Shown: positions 1 to 7,701, counted from the first letter of the stretch. The stretch: DNA of 11,375 bases from CAYRGQ01 sp964444885 (GCA_964444885.1 CAYUIZ010000096.1:1-11375); one strand, 5' to 3'. A program made the numbers and translations. The notes: generated by a model not told the origin, from the letters alone.

Positions 1-2
1 CT

Positions 3-35
3 AAAAAAAGTTGCCCCGCCGAAGCGAGGCAACTT
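3..35 (-). terminator. Rho-independent terminator after the susD-like gene
   Basis: Read on the minus strand, a 12-bp stem (AAGTTGCCTCGC pairing with GCGGGGCAACTT, one G-T wobble) is capped by a C(UUCG)G tetraloop and runs straight into seven T residues (positions 9 to 3). This is a textbook intrinsic terminator. It starts about 40 bases downstream of the susD stop codon and points the right way to end the ROK-susC-susD transcript. On the plus strand there is no T tract after the stem, so it is probably one-directional. Confidence 0.92.
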
Positions 36-77
36 GTATGCGTGTGGGCTGGAGTTCCCGTCCAGCCTGTGGCTTCC

Positions 78-1979
78 CTAATGCTTCGCCCACCACAGCG
101 GGGTCAGCACGGCGTCAGGCCCGCCCAAAGCGGATACCGCCTGGTCATACCCTTCGGGATTGGCGTTGCGGAGGCTCGACGGATAATTGACCCGCTGCGG
201 GAAGAACTTGATACTGCTGTTCATGTAGCTTCCTGAGTTTAAGTCCGGCAAGTTGACGATCGGGCCTTCCACAGCCGGGTTGGAGAAGAACGGCAAACCC
301 AGCCGCCGGTGGTCGTTCCAAGTCTCCAAGGGCAACCACGGCACCTGCGCAATAAACTTTTGCGTAATGATCTTGGTCAACAGATCGTTTTTCACCGTCC
401 CGTTTTGGTACAAGTTATTGACGGGATAGGGCACGGACGCGGTGCCGGCCGCATCGGTGTACCCATCGATGTAGTTCATCGGGCGGCTAGCCGGGGGCTC
501 GGTGGTATGGTCCCAGCTTACCGACGTGCCCACGCGGTTGTATGCCGTTGACGATTTATACGCCGATGCGTGCGCATCCGCACCCCAATACGCCAGACTC
601 CGGTCTATGCCCGCCTCGTAAGCGGCTTTGCCGGCCATCGGCACGGTCCAACCCCTGACGGCGGCCTCAGCGATCAGGAAGTAGGACTCCCAAGGGCCGA
701 AAAAGACACGGTCGTTGTCGCTCGTGCGGAACGTCTGGTTCAAACGGGGCAGCGTACCCGGATAGGAATACACTTGGTTGAGCGCCCCCTTTGCCCCCCA
801 GGCGCCGTTGACGGGCGCATTCCAGGTGAACGATGCATTGATCGCCTTGAACACCTCGTCGCTATCGTTCGGATCCATCAGGTTGCGCGTGGTGGGCAGC
901 GTGGAATAGGTGGGGTAGTTCGCGGCCGTGACATCGCCCGGTATGTTGTAAATCTTATAAGCCCTGGGATCGATGGAATGGGGCAAGCCGTCAAACCAAT
1001 GCCCGGCATACGGGTCGTTGGTCATCGTGGTAAAGTGGTTTTGGTAACGTATACCGATGTAATCCGCGGGTTTGACATGGGCGGCGTAAGAAGCGCCCAA
1101 CTGGTCGGTCGTCGACACCCCGCCCAAGCCCGAATACAGGTTGTTGAGTGTAGCCGACAGGGTAAAGTGGTTCCAGGCCCGGGTGAACACGCCCGTCAGT
1201 GCATCCCAGCCTGGACGCTCCTCCACGCTAAAAATGTCGTCTGCTGCCGAAATGTAGGGGCCGGAGGCGGCCGCTTGGAACTCGGCCTGGGCTTTGGCTG
1301 GATCGACCTCCGAAAGGCGCATGGCTAGGCGCATACGCAGGGAGTTGGCATACTTCTGCCATTTGGCGAAATCAAACCCATAGGCTTTGTCGAAATCGTT
1401 AACGGCGCTGGCATCGATGGATAAATCGAGCTTCGCTGACGCGTCCGCGAGCTCGGTGAGCAGAAAGGAATACACTTGCTCCACCGTCGAATAGGTTGGC
1501 CTCTCCCCACTGTAACCGTCCAAAGGGATCGGGCCAAACATGTCCGCCGCCTCGCTCATCAAGTAGGCCCGCCATATACGGGAGACCTGCACCAGATTGG
1601 GCGTGTAATCCGCACCGGTACCCGCCGCGATTTGCTCTTCGCCGACCGTAATCGCACCGTTAATGGCGGCGAGCCATCCGGAGAGGTAACCCCGACTGTA
1701 GTAGTCGACAGTCCAGCCGTCGTTATGCGTACCGGTGGAGATACCCCCGCCATGGGCAAAATGCCCGGCGGTAATCCAGTAAAGAACAAAAATACGCTCG
1801 GCAATGTGCGGATCCTGTTGGGCTCCGACAATGGCGTTGTTAATAAAATACTGAACCTGAACCTGCTGTGCATTGGCCCCGAAGGGGTCGATATTGATCT
1901 CTTCGAAATCGCTGCAGGACGGGAAAAGCAGCAGGGTTCCCAAGGAAACCGCCCATGCAGTTTTAATTAAATTTTTCAT
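78..1979 (-). CDS. SusD/RagB-family nutrient-binding outer-membrane lipoprotein (SusD-like_2 type)
   Basis: Surface-exposed lipoprotein that captures an oligosaccharide or other nutrient and acts as the lid on its SusC partner. The 633-residue product begins with a lipoprotein signal peptide: a basic N-terminus, a hydrophobic stretch, then LFPSC with the lipidated cysteine at residue 22, followed by the acidic SDFEE typical of exported Bacteroidota lipoproteins. An early YWITAG segment and a late WNDHRRLGLP motif (554-563) resemble the SusD-like_2 group rather than classical starch SusD; this is from family knowledge, not a search. It is somewhat longer than the usual 500-550 residues. The reading frame stays open to 2060, but a start there would bury the signal peptide behind 27 residues and overlap susC, so ATG at 1979 is preferred. 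It lies 19 bases after susC and is followed by a terminator. The substrate cannot be inferred. Confidence 0.93.
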   Translation of the reverse strand: MKNLIKTAWAVSLGTLLLFPSCSDFEEINIDPFGANAQQVQVQYFINNAIVGAQQDPHIAERIFVLYWITAGHFAHGGGISTGTHNDGWTVDYYSRGYLSGWLAAINGAITVGEEQIAAGTGADYTPNLVQVSRIWRAYLMSEAADMFGPIPLDGYSGERPTYSTVEQVYSFLLTELADASAKLDLSIDASAVNDFDKAYGFDFAKWQKYANSLRMRLAMRLSEVDPAKAQAEFQAAASGPYISAADDIFSVEERPGWDALTGVFTRAWNHFTLSATLNNLYSGLGGVSTTDQLGASYAAHVKPADYIGIRYQNHFTTMTNDPYAGHWFDGLPHSIDPRAYKIYNIPGDVTAANYPTYSTLPTTRNLMDPNDSDEVFKAINASFTWNAPVNGAWGAKGALNQVYSYPGTLPRLNQTFRTSDNDRVFFGPWESYFLIAEAAVRGWTVPMAGKAAYEAGIDRSLAYWGADAHASAYKSSTAYNRVGTSVSWDHTTEPPASRPMNYIDGYTDAAGTASVPYPVNNLYQNGTVKNDLLTKIITQKFIAQVPWLPLETWNDHRRLGLPFFSNPAVEGPIVNLPDLNSGSYMNSSIKFFPQRVNYPSSLRNANPEGYDQAVSALGGPDAVLTPLWWAKH

Positions 1980-1998
1980 CGCTATTCTTTTAAAAATA

Positions 1999-4900
1999 TT
2001 AGAAACCAAGACTAAGGCCAACAAAGAACGAACGCATGGTGGCCGGTGCGCCGCTTTCAAATCCTAAAGCGTTGGAGCCGGTCGCAAACGTAGACTCCGG
2101 GTCTATGCCCCGCATATCGCTGTGTATCATCCATACGTTGTTGCAACTGACGAAAACGCGTGCATTTTGCAGTGCCGTGGCTCCCAGCAGTTGCCTCGGG
2201 AATTGGTAGCTCAACTGGACATTGCGAAGCCGGACATTGGTCGCATCGTACAGGTTGGCCTCGTGTATACCGAGGTTGTTGGTCCGGGTCGACACTGCGA
2301 GCCAATAGTCCTGTACGCTCACCGTTGTCGTATTCGGCACGTAGCCGCCGGAGCCGTCGCTCACAACCCCTTCCACGATAAAGTCTTCCCGCGCGCCGTT
2401 GGGTGCCGTCACCAAAGAGATGCCACCAGACTGCATGGCGGCATGCGTGGCGGAGAACATTTTGCCGCCGAAGCGCCCGTCGATCTGAAACGATAAATTG
2501 AAGTTCTTATACCCAAAGCTGTTGGTCAGTCCCACAAGGGCACGCGCTTGTTGGTCGCCCAGCAATTCGACACTGCCCTTGCCGTTTGGCAGGCCGACGG
2601 CGTCCAGAATCAGTGCCCCGTGGTGTGGGCTATTCGCATCTTCGACACGCAGGAATTTGTACCCATACATCGCACCGTAGAGTTGGTCTTTCGATCCGCG
2701 CACCGAGAGGTGGTCAAATCCGCCTATGTTGTAGTGATCTACGCCCAACGCATCCGAAATCTCCAGCACGGTGTTGATATTCCGGCTAAAGTTGGCGTTG
2801 ACGTCCCAAGTAAAGGAGCTTTCGTTGTCCATGACACGGAAGCCGGCCATTACTTCCAGCCCTTTATTTTCGATATTCCCCGCATTGATCTTGCGGAAAG
2901 CATACCCGCTAGAGGGGTCGAGGGGCAGGTTGATCAACTGGTTGATGGCATTCGACTTGTAGAAGCTCACGTCTAGGTTAAGCCGATTTTGGAACAAACG
3001 GATTTCCGTACCCACCTCAATGTTTCGGATCAACTCATTGACGACCGTATGGTCAAAAAAGACACTGCCCGTATTGGCGGTTGTGTTGCCCAGCGGGTCG
3101 CTGCCAATGCCATAGACGTTGTATAGTTGGTAGGGCCCCATGTCGTTGCCTACTTCCGCTAAGGACGCCCGGAGCTTGACATAGTCTAACCATGAAACTA
3201 CATTGCCGCCCGTGGCCGTGATCATGTCCGTCAGGATATAGGACAAGGTGACCGATGGGTAGAAAAACGAGCGGTTGTCCGGGTGCAGGGTGGACGTCCA
3301 GTCGTTCCGGAAGGTGGCATCCAGGTAGAGGTAGTTGTCGTAGTTCAACCCGAGGGTACCGAATACGGAATTAATTTTGCGCTGGCTCACCGATTCCGAA
3401 ATGGAAGGGTTTCCCTTTCCGTTGTGTAACGCGAACAGGTTTGGCACTTCAAAGTCACTCACCGAGCCGGACAATGACGAGCTCCGCTGTTGCATCAGGT
3501 TGCCACCCAGCATAACCGAGCCGCCCACCTTACCGAACAAGTTGTCTTGCTGGGCCGTCAGCATCGCGCTGTAGTTGGTTTCCTGGAACGTCTCCTTCGA
3601 CTGGCTGTAGTGTCCCCCTTGCGGGCTGGGCGCTCCTACGTTTACCCGGCGTTCTACGCTGGTGGTGAAGATATCGCCACCGCCCCTGACCTCGGCGTTG
3701 AGCCAGTCGTTGAATTCATAGCGCAGAGTTCCGGTCATCATGATCCGGTCGCGCGAATCCTCGTAGCGGTCGTATTCGGCACGCCAGTAAGGGTTCACCG
3801 GTGCCCGCAGACCAGACCCATACCATTGCATATTGCCTTGGGCGTCCAGCATGTTTTCATTGTCAAAATCCAGGATGTTCAACGAGCGTGGCAACATATA
3901 CAACGAGTACATGCTGCTCCAGTCGCGGGAGTTGATCGGCCGGTTAAAGCCCTTGGTGTTGTTAAACTGAATCTTGGTATCCGTGCTCCAGCGGTTGTCG
4001 CGCCCAAATTCCGTCGTGGCCCGTGCCGTCAGGTTGGTCCGTGCCACCTTGTTGCCCGGCAGCGTACTGCTGTGATCCAGCCGGTTGGCCGAGGTATAAA
4101 TACCGATATTGCCATACTGCTGCTGGAAGCTCGCACTGTGGTTTTGGTTGATGCCGGTTCGAAGGAAGTTCGACACGTTGTCGTGGATGGTCAGCGGTTC
4201 GGAGGTGCCGTCCCACTTGATCACGCTCTGGCCCTCGGCCCGTGGACCCCAGCTGTACCTGTCATCGGGGTTGAAGACCCCTTCCCAACCCTGTCCGAAA
4301 ACGTTTTGCATCTCTGGAATCATGAAATTCGACTCGAACCCGACTGTGGATGAGAGTGTCAGCCCTAATCCGGCTCGTTCGCGGCCGGATTTGGTCACGA
4401 TCTGGATGACACCGTTGCCGGCCCGCACACCGTATAGCGCTGCTGCCGAGGGGCCTTTCAGCACGGTAATGCTTTCGATATCGTCAGGGTTGATGTCCCC
4501 TAATCCATTTCCCATGTCATAGCTTGGGTTCCAGAAATCCGCAGCATTGGTCGCTCCCGTGAAGTTGTTGATCGGTGTACCATCCACCACGATCAATGGC
4601 TGGTTATCGCCCGTCAGCGAGTTGAAGCCCCGCAGGAGGATCTTGCCGGAACTGCCCGCCCCGGTACTTGACTTCGCAATTTGCAAACCCGCCACTTTAC
4701 CCGTCAGGGCATTGGTGATGTTGCTCTCGCGAGAATCGGCCAACGCCGCACCAGTCACCTGCTGCACGGAATAACCGAGCGACCGACGTTCGCGCTGTAT
4801 GCCCAACGCCGTGACCACCACTTCTTCCAGCTGGCTGGCATCTGCTACCAGGCTGACATTGATTGTGGTGGACGTGCCTACCGTGACTTCCTGGGCTTCA

Positions 4901-5139
4901 TATCCGATGATCGAAAAGCGGAGGACCTCGCCGGGCGAGGCCTGGATACTGAAACGCCCATCATCGTCAGTTTGTGTACCTCGGGTGGTGCCCACTACGG
5001 AAACGCTGACCCCCGATACTGTTCCTTGCTCGTCCCGCACGGTACCCGTGACGGTCTGTTGCGCATAGGCCGCCATAGCCGAAAAGGCTATCAGCAGTAC
5101 CATAAGGCTACATGTGGAGCGTAGTGTGTTGATTTTCAT
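1999..5139 (-). CDS. SusC/RagA-family TonB-linked outer-membrane transporter
   Basis: TonB-dependent beta-barrel that imports a nutrient bound by the SusD lipoprotein, using energy from TonB-ExbBD. The product is 1046 residues, normal for SusC. In order it shows a signal peptide (cleavage probably after AYA, residue 26), a carboxypeptidase-regulatory-like domain (about 29-98), a TonB-box-like EEVVVTALG (105-113), and a plug domain with family signatures: NALTGKVAGLQI (143-154), ILLRG (167-171), PLIVVDGTPINN (181-192) and DINPDDIESITVLKG (215-229). The long barrel ends in GLSLGF, with the terminal aromatic residue expected for BAM-assisted insertion. There is no N-terminal STN domain, so it is not the kind that signals to an anti-sigma factor; this fits control by the neighbouring ROK protein. 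The ATG at 5139 is chosen because the signal peptide begins there. Transcription probably continues into susD. I found no clear promoter of its own. Confidence 0.97.
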   Translation of the reverse strand: MKINTLRSTCSLMVLLIAFSAMAAYAQQTVTGTVRDEQGTVSGVSVSVVGTTRGTQTDDDGRFSIQASPGEVLRFSIIGYEAQEVTVGTSTTINVSLVADASQLEEVVVTALGIQRERRSLGYSVQQVTGAALADSRESNITNALTGKVAGLQIAKSSTGAGSSGKILLRGFNSLTGDNQPLIVVDGTPINNFTGATNAADFWNPSYDMGNGLGDINPDDIESITVLKGPSAAALYGVRAGNGVIQIVTKSGRERAGLGLTLSSTVGFESNFMIPEMQNVFGQGWEGVFNPDDRYSWGPRAEGQSVIKWDGTSEPLTIHDNVSNFLRTGINQNHSASFQQQYGNIGIYTSANRLDHSSTLPGNKVARTNLTARATTEFGRDNRWSTDTKIQFNNTKGFNRPINSRDWSSMYSLYMLPRSLNILDFDNENMLDAQGNMQWYGSGLRAPVNPYWRAEYDRYEDSRDRIMMTGTLRYEFNDWLNAEVRGGGDIFTTSVERRVNVGAPSPQGGHYSQSKETFQETNYSAMLTAQQDNLFGKVGGSVMLGGNLMQQRSSSLSGSVSDFEVPNLFALHNGKGNPSISESVSQRKINSVFGTLGLNYDNYLYLDATFRNDWTSTLHPDNRSFFYPSVTLSYILTDMITATGGNVVSWLDYVKLRASLAEVGNDMGPYQLYNVYGIGSDPLGNTTANTGSVFFDHTVVNELIRNIEVGTEIRLFQNRLNLDVSFYKSNAINQLINLPLDPSSGYAFRKINAGNIENKGLEVMAGFRVMDNESSFTWDVNANFSRNINTVLEISDALGVDHYNIGGFDHLSVRGSKDQLYGAMYGYKFLRVEDANSPHHGALILDAVGLPNGKGSVELLGDQQARALVGLTNSFGYKNFNLSFQIDGRFGGKMFSATHAAMQSGGISLVTAPNGAREDFIVEGVVSDGSGGYVPNTTTVSVQDYWLAVSTRTNNLGIHEANLYDATNVRLRNVQLSYQFPRQLLGATALQNARVFVSCNNVWMIHSDMRGIDPESTFATGSNALGFESGAPATMRSFFVGLSLGF

Positions 5140-5161
5140 ACGACTTTTTCTTTAGATTAAT

Positions 5162-5175
5162 AATTGGTTGTTTTA
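5162..5175. promoter_or_regulatory. Candidate operator copy 1 (AATTGGTTnnnTTA), upstream of susC
   Basis: One of three copies of AATTGGTT followed by three variable bases and TTA. This copy lies 22 bases upstream of the susC ATG, in the leader between the ROK gene and susC. Its position suits an operator for the ROK regulator, but binding is an inference from location and repetition alone. The motif is not itself a palindrome. Confidence 0.4.
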
Positions 5176-5220
5176 GCAGTTTCGGTGTTTTCTTTTTACA
5201 TACTCTTGTTATAATTGACT

Positions 5221-5234
5221 AATTGGTTTGCTTA
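5221..5234. promoter_or_regulatory. Candidate operator copy 2 (AATTGGTTnnnTTA), at the ROK stop codon
   Basis: Second copy of the motif, beginning 59 bases from copy 1. Its TTA end coincides with the reverse complement of the ROK stop codon TAA, so that part of the match may be fortuitous. It is immediately preceded by a further TAATTG (5212-5217), giving tandem TAATTGAC/TAATTGGT half-sites. Two sites about six helical turns apart could support looping or cooperative binding by a dimeric or tetrameric ROK repressor; this is inference. Confidence 0.35.
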
Positions 5235-6419
5235 ATCCAGTTGGCAATTTTCCATCACCAAGATAGCTGCGCCGAGAAGTTCGGCGTCGCGCCCCAGCGC
5301 TGACGACACGATCTCCGTCTGCTCAGCCAGTTTGGGGATACAGAACTCATTTATCGCCCGATGGATCGGCGCCAGCAAAATCTTGCCTGCCACGGCACCT
5401 CGGCCACTGAGCACGATCCGCTCGGGGTTCATGATGTGAATCAGCGTGGCCAATCCCTTGCCGATGATAAATGCGGAGTCCGAAAGTGTAGTCACGGCCA
5501 GCGGATCACCCTTCACGGCGGCTTCCAGCAGGATATCCCCTTCCGGACGGCCGTTTTCCTTGAGCAAGCGTTCCAGCATGGAAGTCGTTCCGGCCCGCAT
5601 CGCCTCCTTGGCGTTCTCCAGCACCACCAACAATGACGCCTCTACCTCCATGCAGCCCCGCTTGCCGCAGGCGCATAGCTTAGCACTATTGGAAAGCGGA
5701 ATGTGGCTAAATTCACCCGCGTAGCCCTGGTGCCCGCGAAACAGCTCGCCATTCACAATCATGCCCAAGCCGATTCCCCATCCCACGTTTACCACCATCA
5801 CATCGTGCCGGCCACGGGCCGCGCCATAGTGCAGTTCGGCCATCGCGATCGTGCCCGAGTCGTTGTCGATAAATGTCGGCAGCCCCAAGCGTTGTGAAAG
5901 GACATTGCGCAGGCTGTCTTCATTTTTTCCGACGGGCAGAAAGGAATCATTTATCCCGCGGTCAATGTTAATGAAACCCGGCATGCCAATCCCCACCCCC
6001 AGCACTTGCTCCGGCTTCGCGTTCGCTTCCCGGATCGCATCACCCACCAACCTCACCAGCTCATCCACCGAACTCCCCGCCGCAGCCAGCGGAAACGCAT
6101 GGCATGTCTCCGGGATGACCGGACTATTGAGCAAGTCGTAAACGGCGATGCGCATGTACAGTTGATCCATGGCAACGGAGACAATATATTTTCTCTTCTT
6201 CCGATTAAGCTGGTATTTGACGGCCCGGCGTCCACCGGTTGACGGCGCCAGGCCGTGTTCAACGACATAACCCGCCGTCATCAGCGACCCTAACGCACTG
6301 GACACCAAAGGCAGGCTCTTGCCCGTCAACTGACTTAGTTCAGCCAGCGACAGCCCACCCTTGTAGTACAGCTGTTTCACGATACCCTTTTTTAACTGCC
6401 CGCGCCGGATAAGTTTCAC
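5232..6419 (-). CDS. ROK-family transcriptional regulator (NagC/Mlc/XylR type)
   Basis: Likely sugar-responsive DNA-binding regulator, 395 residues, a normal length for NagC-type proteins. Residues about 8-72 form a winged helix-turn-helix (LSLAELSQLTGKSLPLVSSAL, then a TGGRR wing), followed by a ROK sugar-kinase fold. Visible ROK motifs are GVGIGMPG (141-148), IDND (184-187, corresponding to the catalytic-base region), GEFSH (235-239) and the zinc-binding CACGKRGC (249-256). The phosphate-binding DxGxT motif expected near residue 85 is replaced by MDQLYMR, so it should sense rather than phosphorylate its ligand. The start is GTG: an in-frame TAA lies three codons upstream, and the first internal ATG (residue 47) would delete most of the DNA-binding domain. 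It lies 92 bases upstream of susC on the same strand with no terminator between, so it probably regulates, and is cotranscribed with, susCD. Whether it represses or activates cannot be told from sequence. Confidence 0.93.
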   Translation of the reverse strand: MKLIRRGQLKKGIVKQLYYKGGLSLAELSQLTGKSLPLVSSALGSLMTAGYVVEHGLAPSTGGRRAVKYQLNRKKRKYIVSVAMDQLYMRIAVYDLLNSPVIPETCHAFPLAAAGSSVDELVRLVGDAIREANAKPEQVLGVGIGMPGFINIDRGINDSFLPVGKNEDSLRNVLSQRLGLPTFIDNDSGTIAMAELHYGAARGRHDVMVVNVGWGIGLGMIVNGELFRGHQGYAGEFSHIPLSNSAKLCACGKRGCMEVEASLLVVLENAKEAMRAGTTSMLERLLKENGRPEGDILLEAAVKGDPLAVTTLSDSAFIIGKGLATLIHIMNPERIVLSGRGAVAGKILLAPIHRAINEFCIPKLAEQTEIVSSALGRDAELLGAAILVMENCQLD

Positions 6420-6428
6420 TTTCGTTTA

Positions 6429-6442
6429 AATTGGTTAGGTTA
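6429..6442. promoter_or_regulatory. Candidate operator copy 3 (AATTGGTTnnnTTA), in the ROK leader
   Basis: Third copy of the motif. It ends 9 bases before the GTG start of the ROK gene and lies downstream of the predicted -7 box at 6470-6477, so bound protein would block elongation or early initiation, which fits autorepression. On the minus strand it reads TAACCTAACCAATT and contains a short TAACC tandem duplication. Function is inferred from position only. Confidence 0.4.
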
Positions 6443-6469
6443 GGCGACAGAATCTCTCCATCAACATCA

Positions 6470-6477
6470 CAAACTTA
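6470..6477 (-). promoter_or_regulatory. Probable promoter -7 box for the ROK gene
   Basis: On the minus strand this reads TAAGTTTG, a full match to the Bacteroidota -7 consensus TAnnTTTG, about 50 bases upstream of the ROK start codon. A TTTG lies upstream but only 13 bases away, shorter than the usual spacing of about 19-20, so the -33 element is weak or absent. The region further upstream (6480-6560) is strongly AT-rich. This promoter could drive ROK, susC and susD together. Confidence 0.5.
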
Positions 6478-6615
6478 GCGAAAAATATTCCAAACACCTT
6501 TGCTCTTTGTAAATATTTTTAAGTAAGGCTTTATAAATTACTGACAAACAAACAGATATTTTACAAATGGATTTCGTTTTAGACGACCAAATCTGAGCAG
6601 CACGCCCGTCAGCAC

Positions 6616-6714
6616 TCAAAAAAAGAATACCGGCGGCCCATCGTATTTCAGAAGAAGCAACGAAAAGCCGGCTAGATTCCCGATATTAGCGTAAGCAACC
6701 TCGACAGCGTCCAT
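6616..6714 (-). other. Doubtful 32-codon ORF with a Shine-Dalgarno-like sequence
   Basis: On the minus strand, AGGAGG (6726-6721) stands six bases before an ATG that opens a 32-codon frame ending in TGA at 6616-6618. The peptide begins MDAVEVAYANIG, has a short hydrophobic core (FSLLLL) and ends in GPPVFFF. I do not recognise it. Real genes in this window lack Shine-Dalgarno sequences, as is usual in Bacteroidota, so the perfect AGGAGG is odd and may be chance. It could be a leader peptide, a small protein, or a remnant of a larger gene. Confidence 0.2.
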
Positions 6715-6730
6715 CGGGTACCTCCTGAAT

Positions 6731-6759
6731 AGGGCTATGCCGTAGCACGGCTAAAGCCT
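6731..6759. repeat. Imperfect inverted repeat (hairpin) in the intergenic region
   Basis: GCCGT (6739-6743) and ACGGC (6747-6751) form a five-bp stem with the loop AGC. Outer AGGGCT and AGCCT arms can extend it with a one-base bulge and an internal loop. On the plus strand ATTTTC follows, so it could be a weak terminator. On the minus strand it sits just before the AGGAGG of the small ORF at 6616-6714. No function can be assigned. Confidence 0.35.
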
Positions 6760-6873
6760 ATTTTCATCCGATGTGAACCGCACCCGGCGTTCCTTTGTTA
6801 TGGTTTTTCAGCGGGCGGTAGTGTCCCCACTGTAGCGTCGCTGCATGGATCAACGAGATAATGTAATTAGCCT

Positions 6874-7638
6874 ATGCCTATCAATAATATTTCACGGTTT
6901 CTTGGCCGGGCCGAGGACTACGACAGGTACCGCCCGCCGTATCCAGACGCGCTATTTGATTATTTGTGGAAGCATGTGCCCTTGAACGCGGCTGACGAGG
7001 TAGCGGATGTGGCTGCCGGCACAGGTATCTTCACCGAGAAACTGGCGCGATGGGGCCTGTGCATGCATGTGGTAGAACCCAATGAACATATGATAGCCAT
7101 GGCCAAAAACCGCCTGGCAGACTACCCGAATTGCGTATTCAGCATGGGCATGGCCGAAGCTACGACCTTGCCTCCGCAGTCTGTTCGTCTTATTTTGGCT
7201 GCGCAATCGTTCCACTGGTTTGACCCCGAAAACACCAAAGCGGAGTTCCTTCGCATCGGCCGCAACGACGCGTACACCGGCATTGTCTGGAACAAGCGCA
7301 GGACGGATTCCCCTTTTGGCTTGGGATATGAGGAGATTCTGCGGACGTTCGGCAGCGATTACCTCCAAGTAAGCCACTCCATTATCGGCAAGGCCGAAAT
7401 CGATGCCTTTTTTTCGCCGGTCGTACCCGAATACCTGGTGTTCCCGCATACGGACCGAATCACATTTGAAACCGCGCGGGGCCGTATGGCATCCTATTCG
7501 TTTATGCCCGAACCGCACTCCCCTGCTTTTTCGGAGGTCGAAGCGGCCCTGCGAACGCTGTTTGACGCGAACCAAGAAGAAGGCTTGGTGAGCCTTTCGT
7601 ATGACACCTGGCTATATTTGGGGCAATTGCGACCCTAA
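6874..7638 (+). CDS. Class I SAM-dependent methyltransferase
   Basis: Cytosolic methyltransferase of the Methyltransf_11/25 type, 254 residues with no signal peptide or membrane segment. The N-terminal FLGRAEDYDRYRPPYP (9-24) is characteristic of a subgroup that precedes the Rossmann domain with an F-x-G-x-A-x-x-Y-x-x-YRPxYP motif. The SAM-binding motif I is DVAAGTG (45-51), a variant of DxGxGxG; the acidic residue that binds the ribose is E68 in VVEPNEHM; and GMAEATTLP (92-100) and AAQSFHWFD (109-117) are later motifs, the last resembling trans-aconitate methyltransferase-like proteins. The acceptor substrate is unknown, and naming it Tam or UbiE would be unjustified. The ATG at 6874 places the conserved motif near the N-terminus as in relatives; no strong ribosome-binding site precedes it. 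It stands alone and converges on the receptor gene at 7738. Confidence 0.93.
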   Translation: MPINNISRFLGRAEDYDRYRPPYPDALFDYLWKHVPLNAADEVADVAAGTGIFTEKLARWGLCMHVVEPNEHMIAMAKNRLADYPNCVFSMGMAEATTLPPQSVRLILAAQSFHWFDPENTKAEFLRIGRNDAYTGIVWNKRRTDSPFGLGYEEILRTFGSDYLQVSHSIIGKAEIDAFFSPVVPEYLVFPHTDRITFETARGRMASYSFMPEPHSPAFSEVEAALRTLFDANQEEGLVSLSYDTWLYLGQLRP

Positions 7639-7650
7639 TACGCGTGGACC

Positions 7651-7699
7651 AAAAAAGAAACGGGTTTCTGTCGGTGCCAAGCACGGACAAAAACCCGTT
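7651..7699 (-). terminator. Intrinsic terminator of the TonB-dependent receptor gene
   Basis: AACGGGTTT (7659-7667) pairs perfectly with AAACCCGTT (7691-7699). Inside, TGTC/GACA and GTGC/GCAC extend the stem around a CAA loop with one G-G mismatch. Read on the minus strand the hairpin is followed by TTTCTTTTTT (7660-7651), a good U tract. It lies about 40 bases after the receptor stop codon. On the plus strand no T tract follows, so the methyltransferase transcript may meet only the stem. Confidence 0.85.
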
Positions 7700-7701
7700 A
7701 A

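Larger units (their letters stand above)
6443..6873. other. Intergenic region between the divergent ROK and methyltransferase genes
   Basis: About 430 bases with no convincing protein gene. The left part (to about 6570) is AT-rich and carries the ROK promoter. The right part (6600-6850) is GC-balanced and looks compositionally like coding or decayed coding DNA, yet has stops in all frames at short intervals. It holds a 32-codon ORF with a Shine-Dalgarno-like leader and a hairpin, listed separately. I could not identify a good promoter for the methyltransferase in it. Confidence 0.6.

Noticed and set aside
570..1328. Open frame of 252 codons on the plus strand
   Set aside because: Antisense to susD with no family resemblance; a shadow frame.
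1980..2060. Longer susD start (ATG at 2060)
   Set aside because: It would add 27 residues before a complete lipoprotein signal peptide and overlap the end of susC.
3490..4353. Open frame of 287 codons on the plus strand
   Set aside because: Antisense to the barrel region of susC, with no domain or leader signals.
5141..5231. Separate promoter or terminator between ROK and susC
   Set aside because: No TAnnTTTG box and no hairpin with a U tract is visible on the minus strand, so cotranscription is the simpler reading.
6861..6866. ATG-TAA minimal upstream ORF just before the methyltransferase
   Set aside because: A start codon directly followed by a stop is frequent by chance, and nothing else supports regulation by it.
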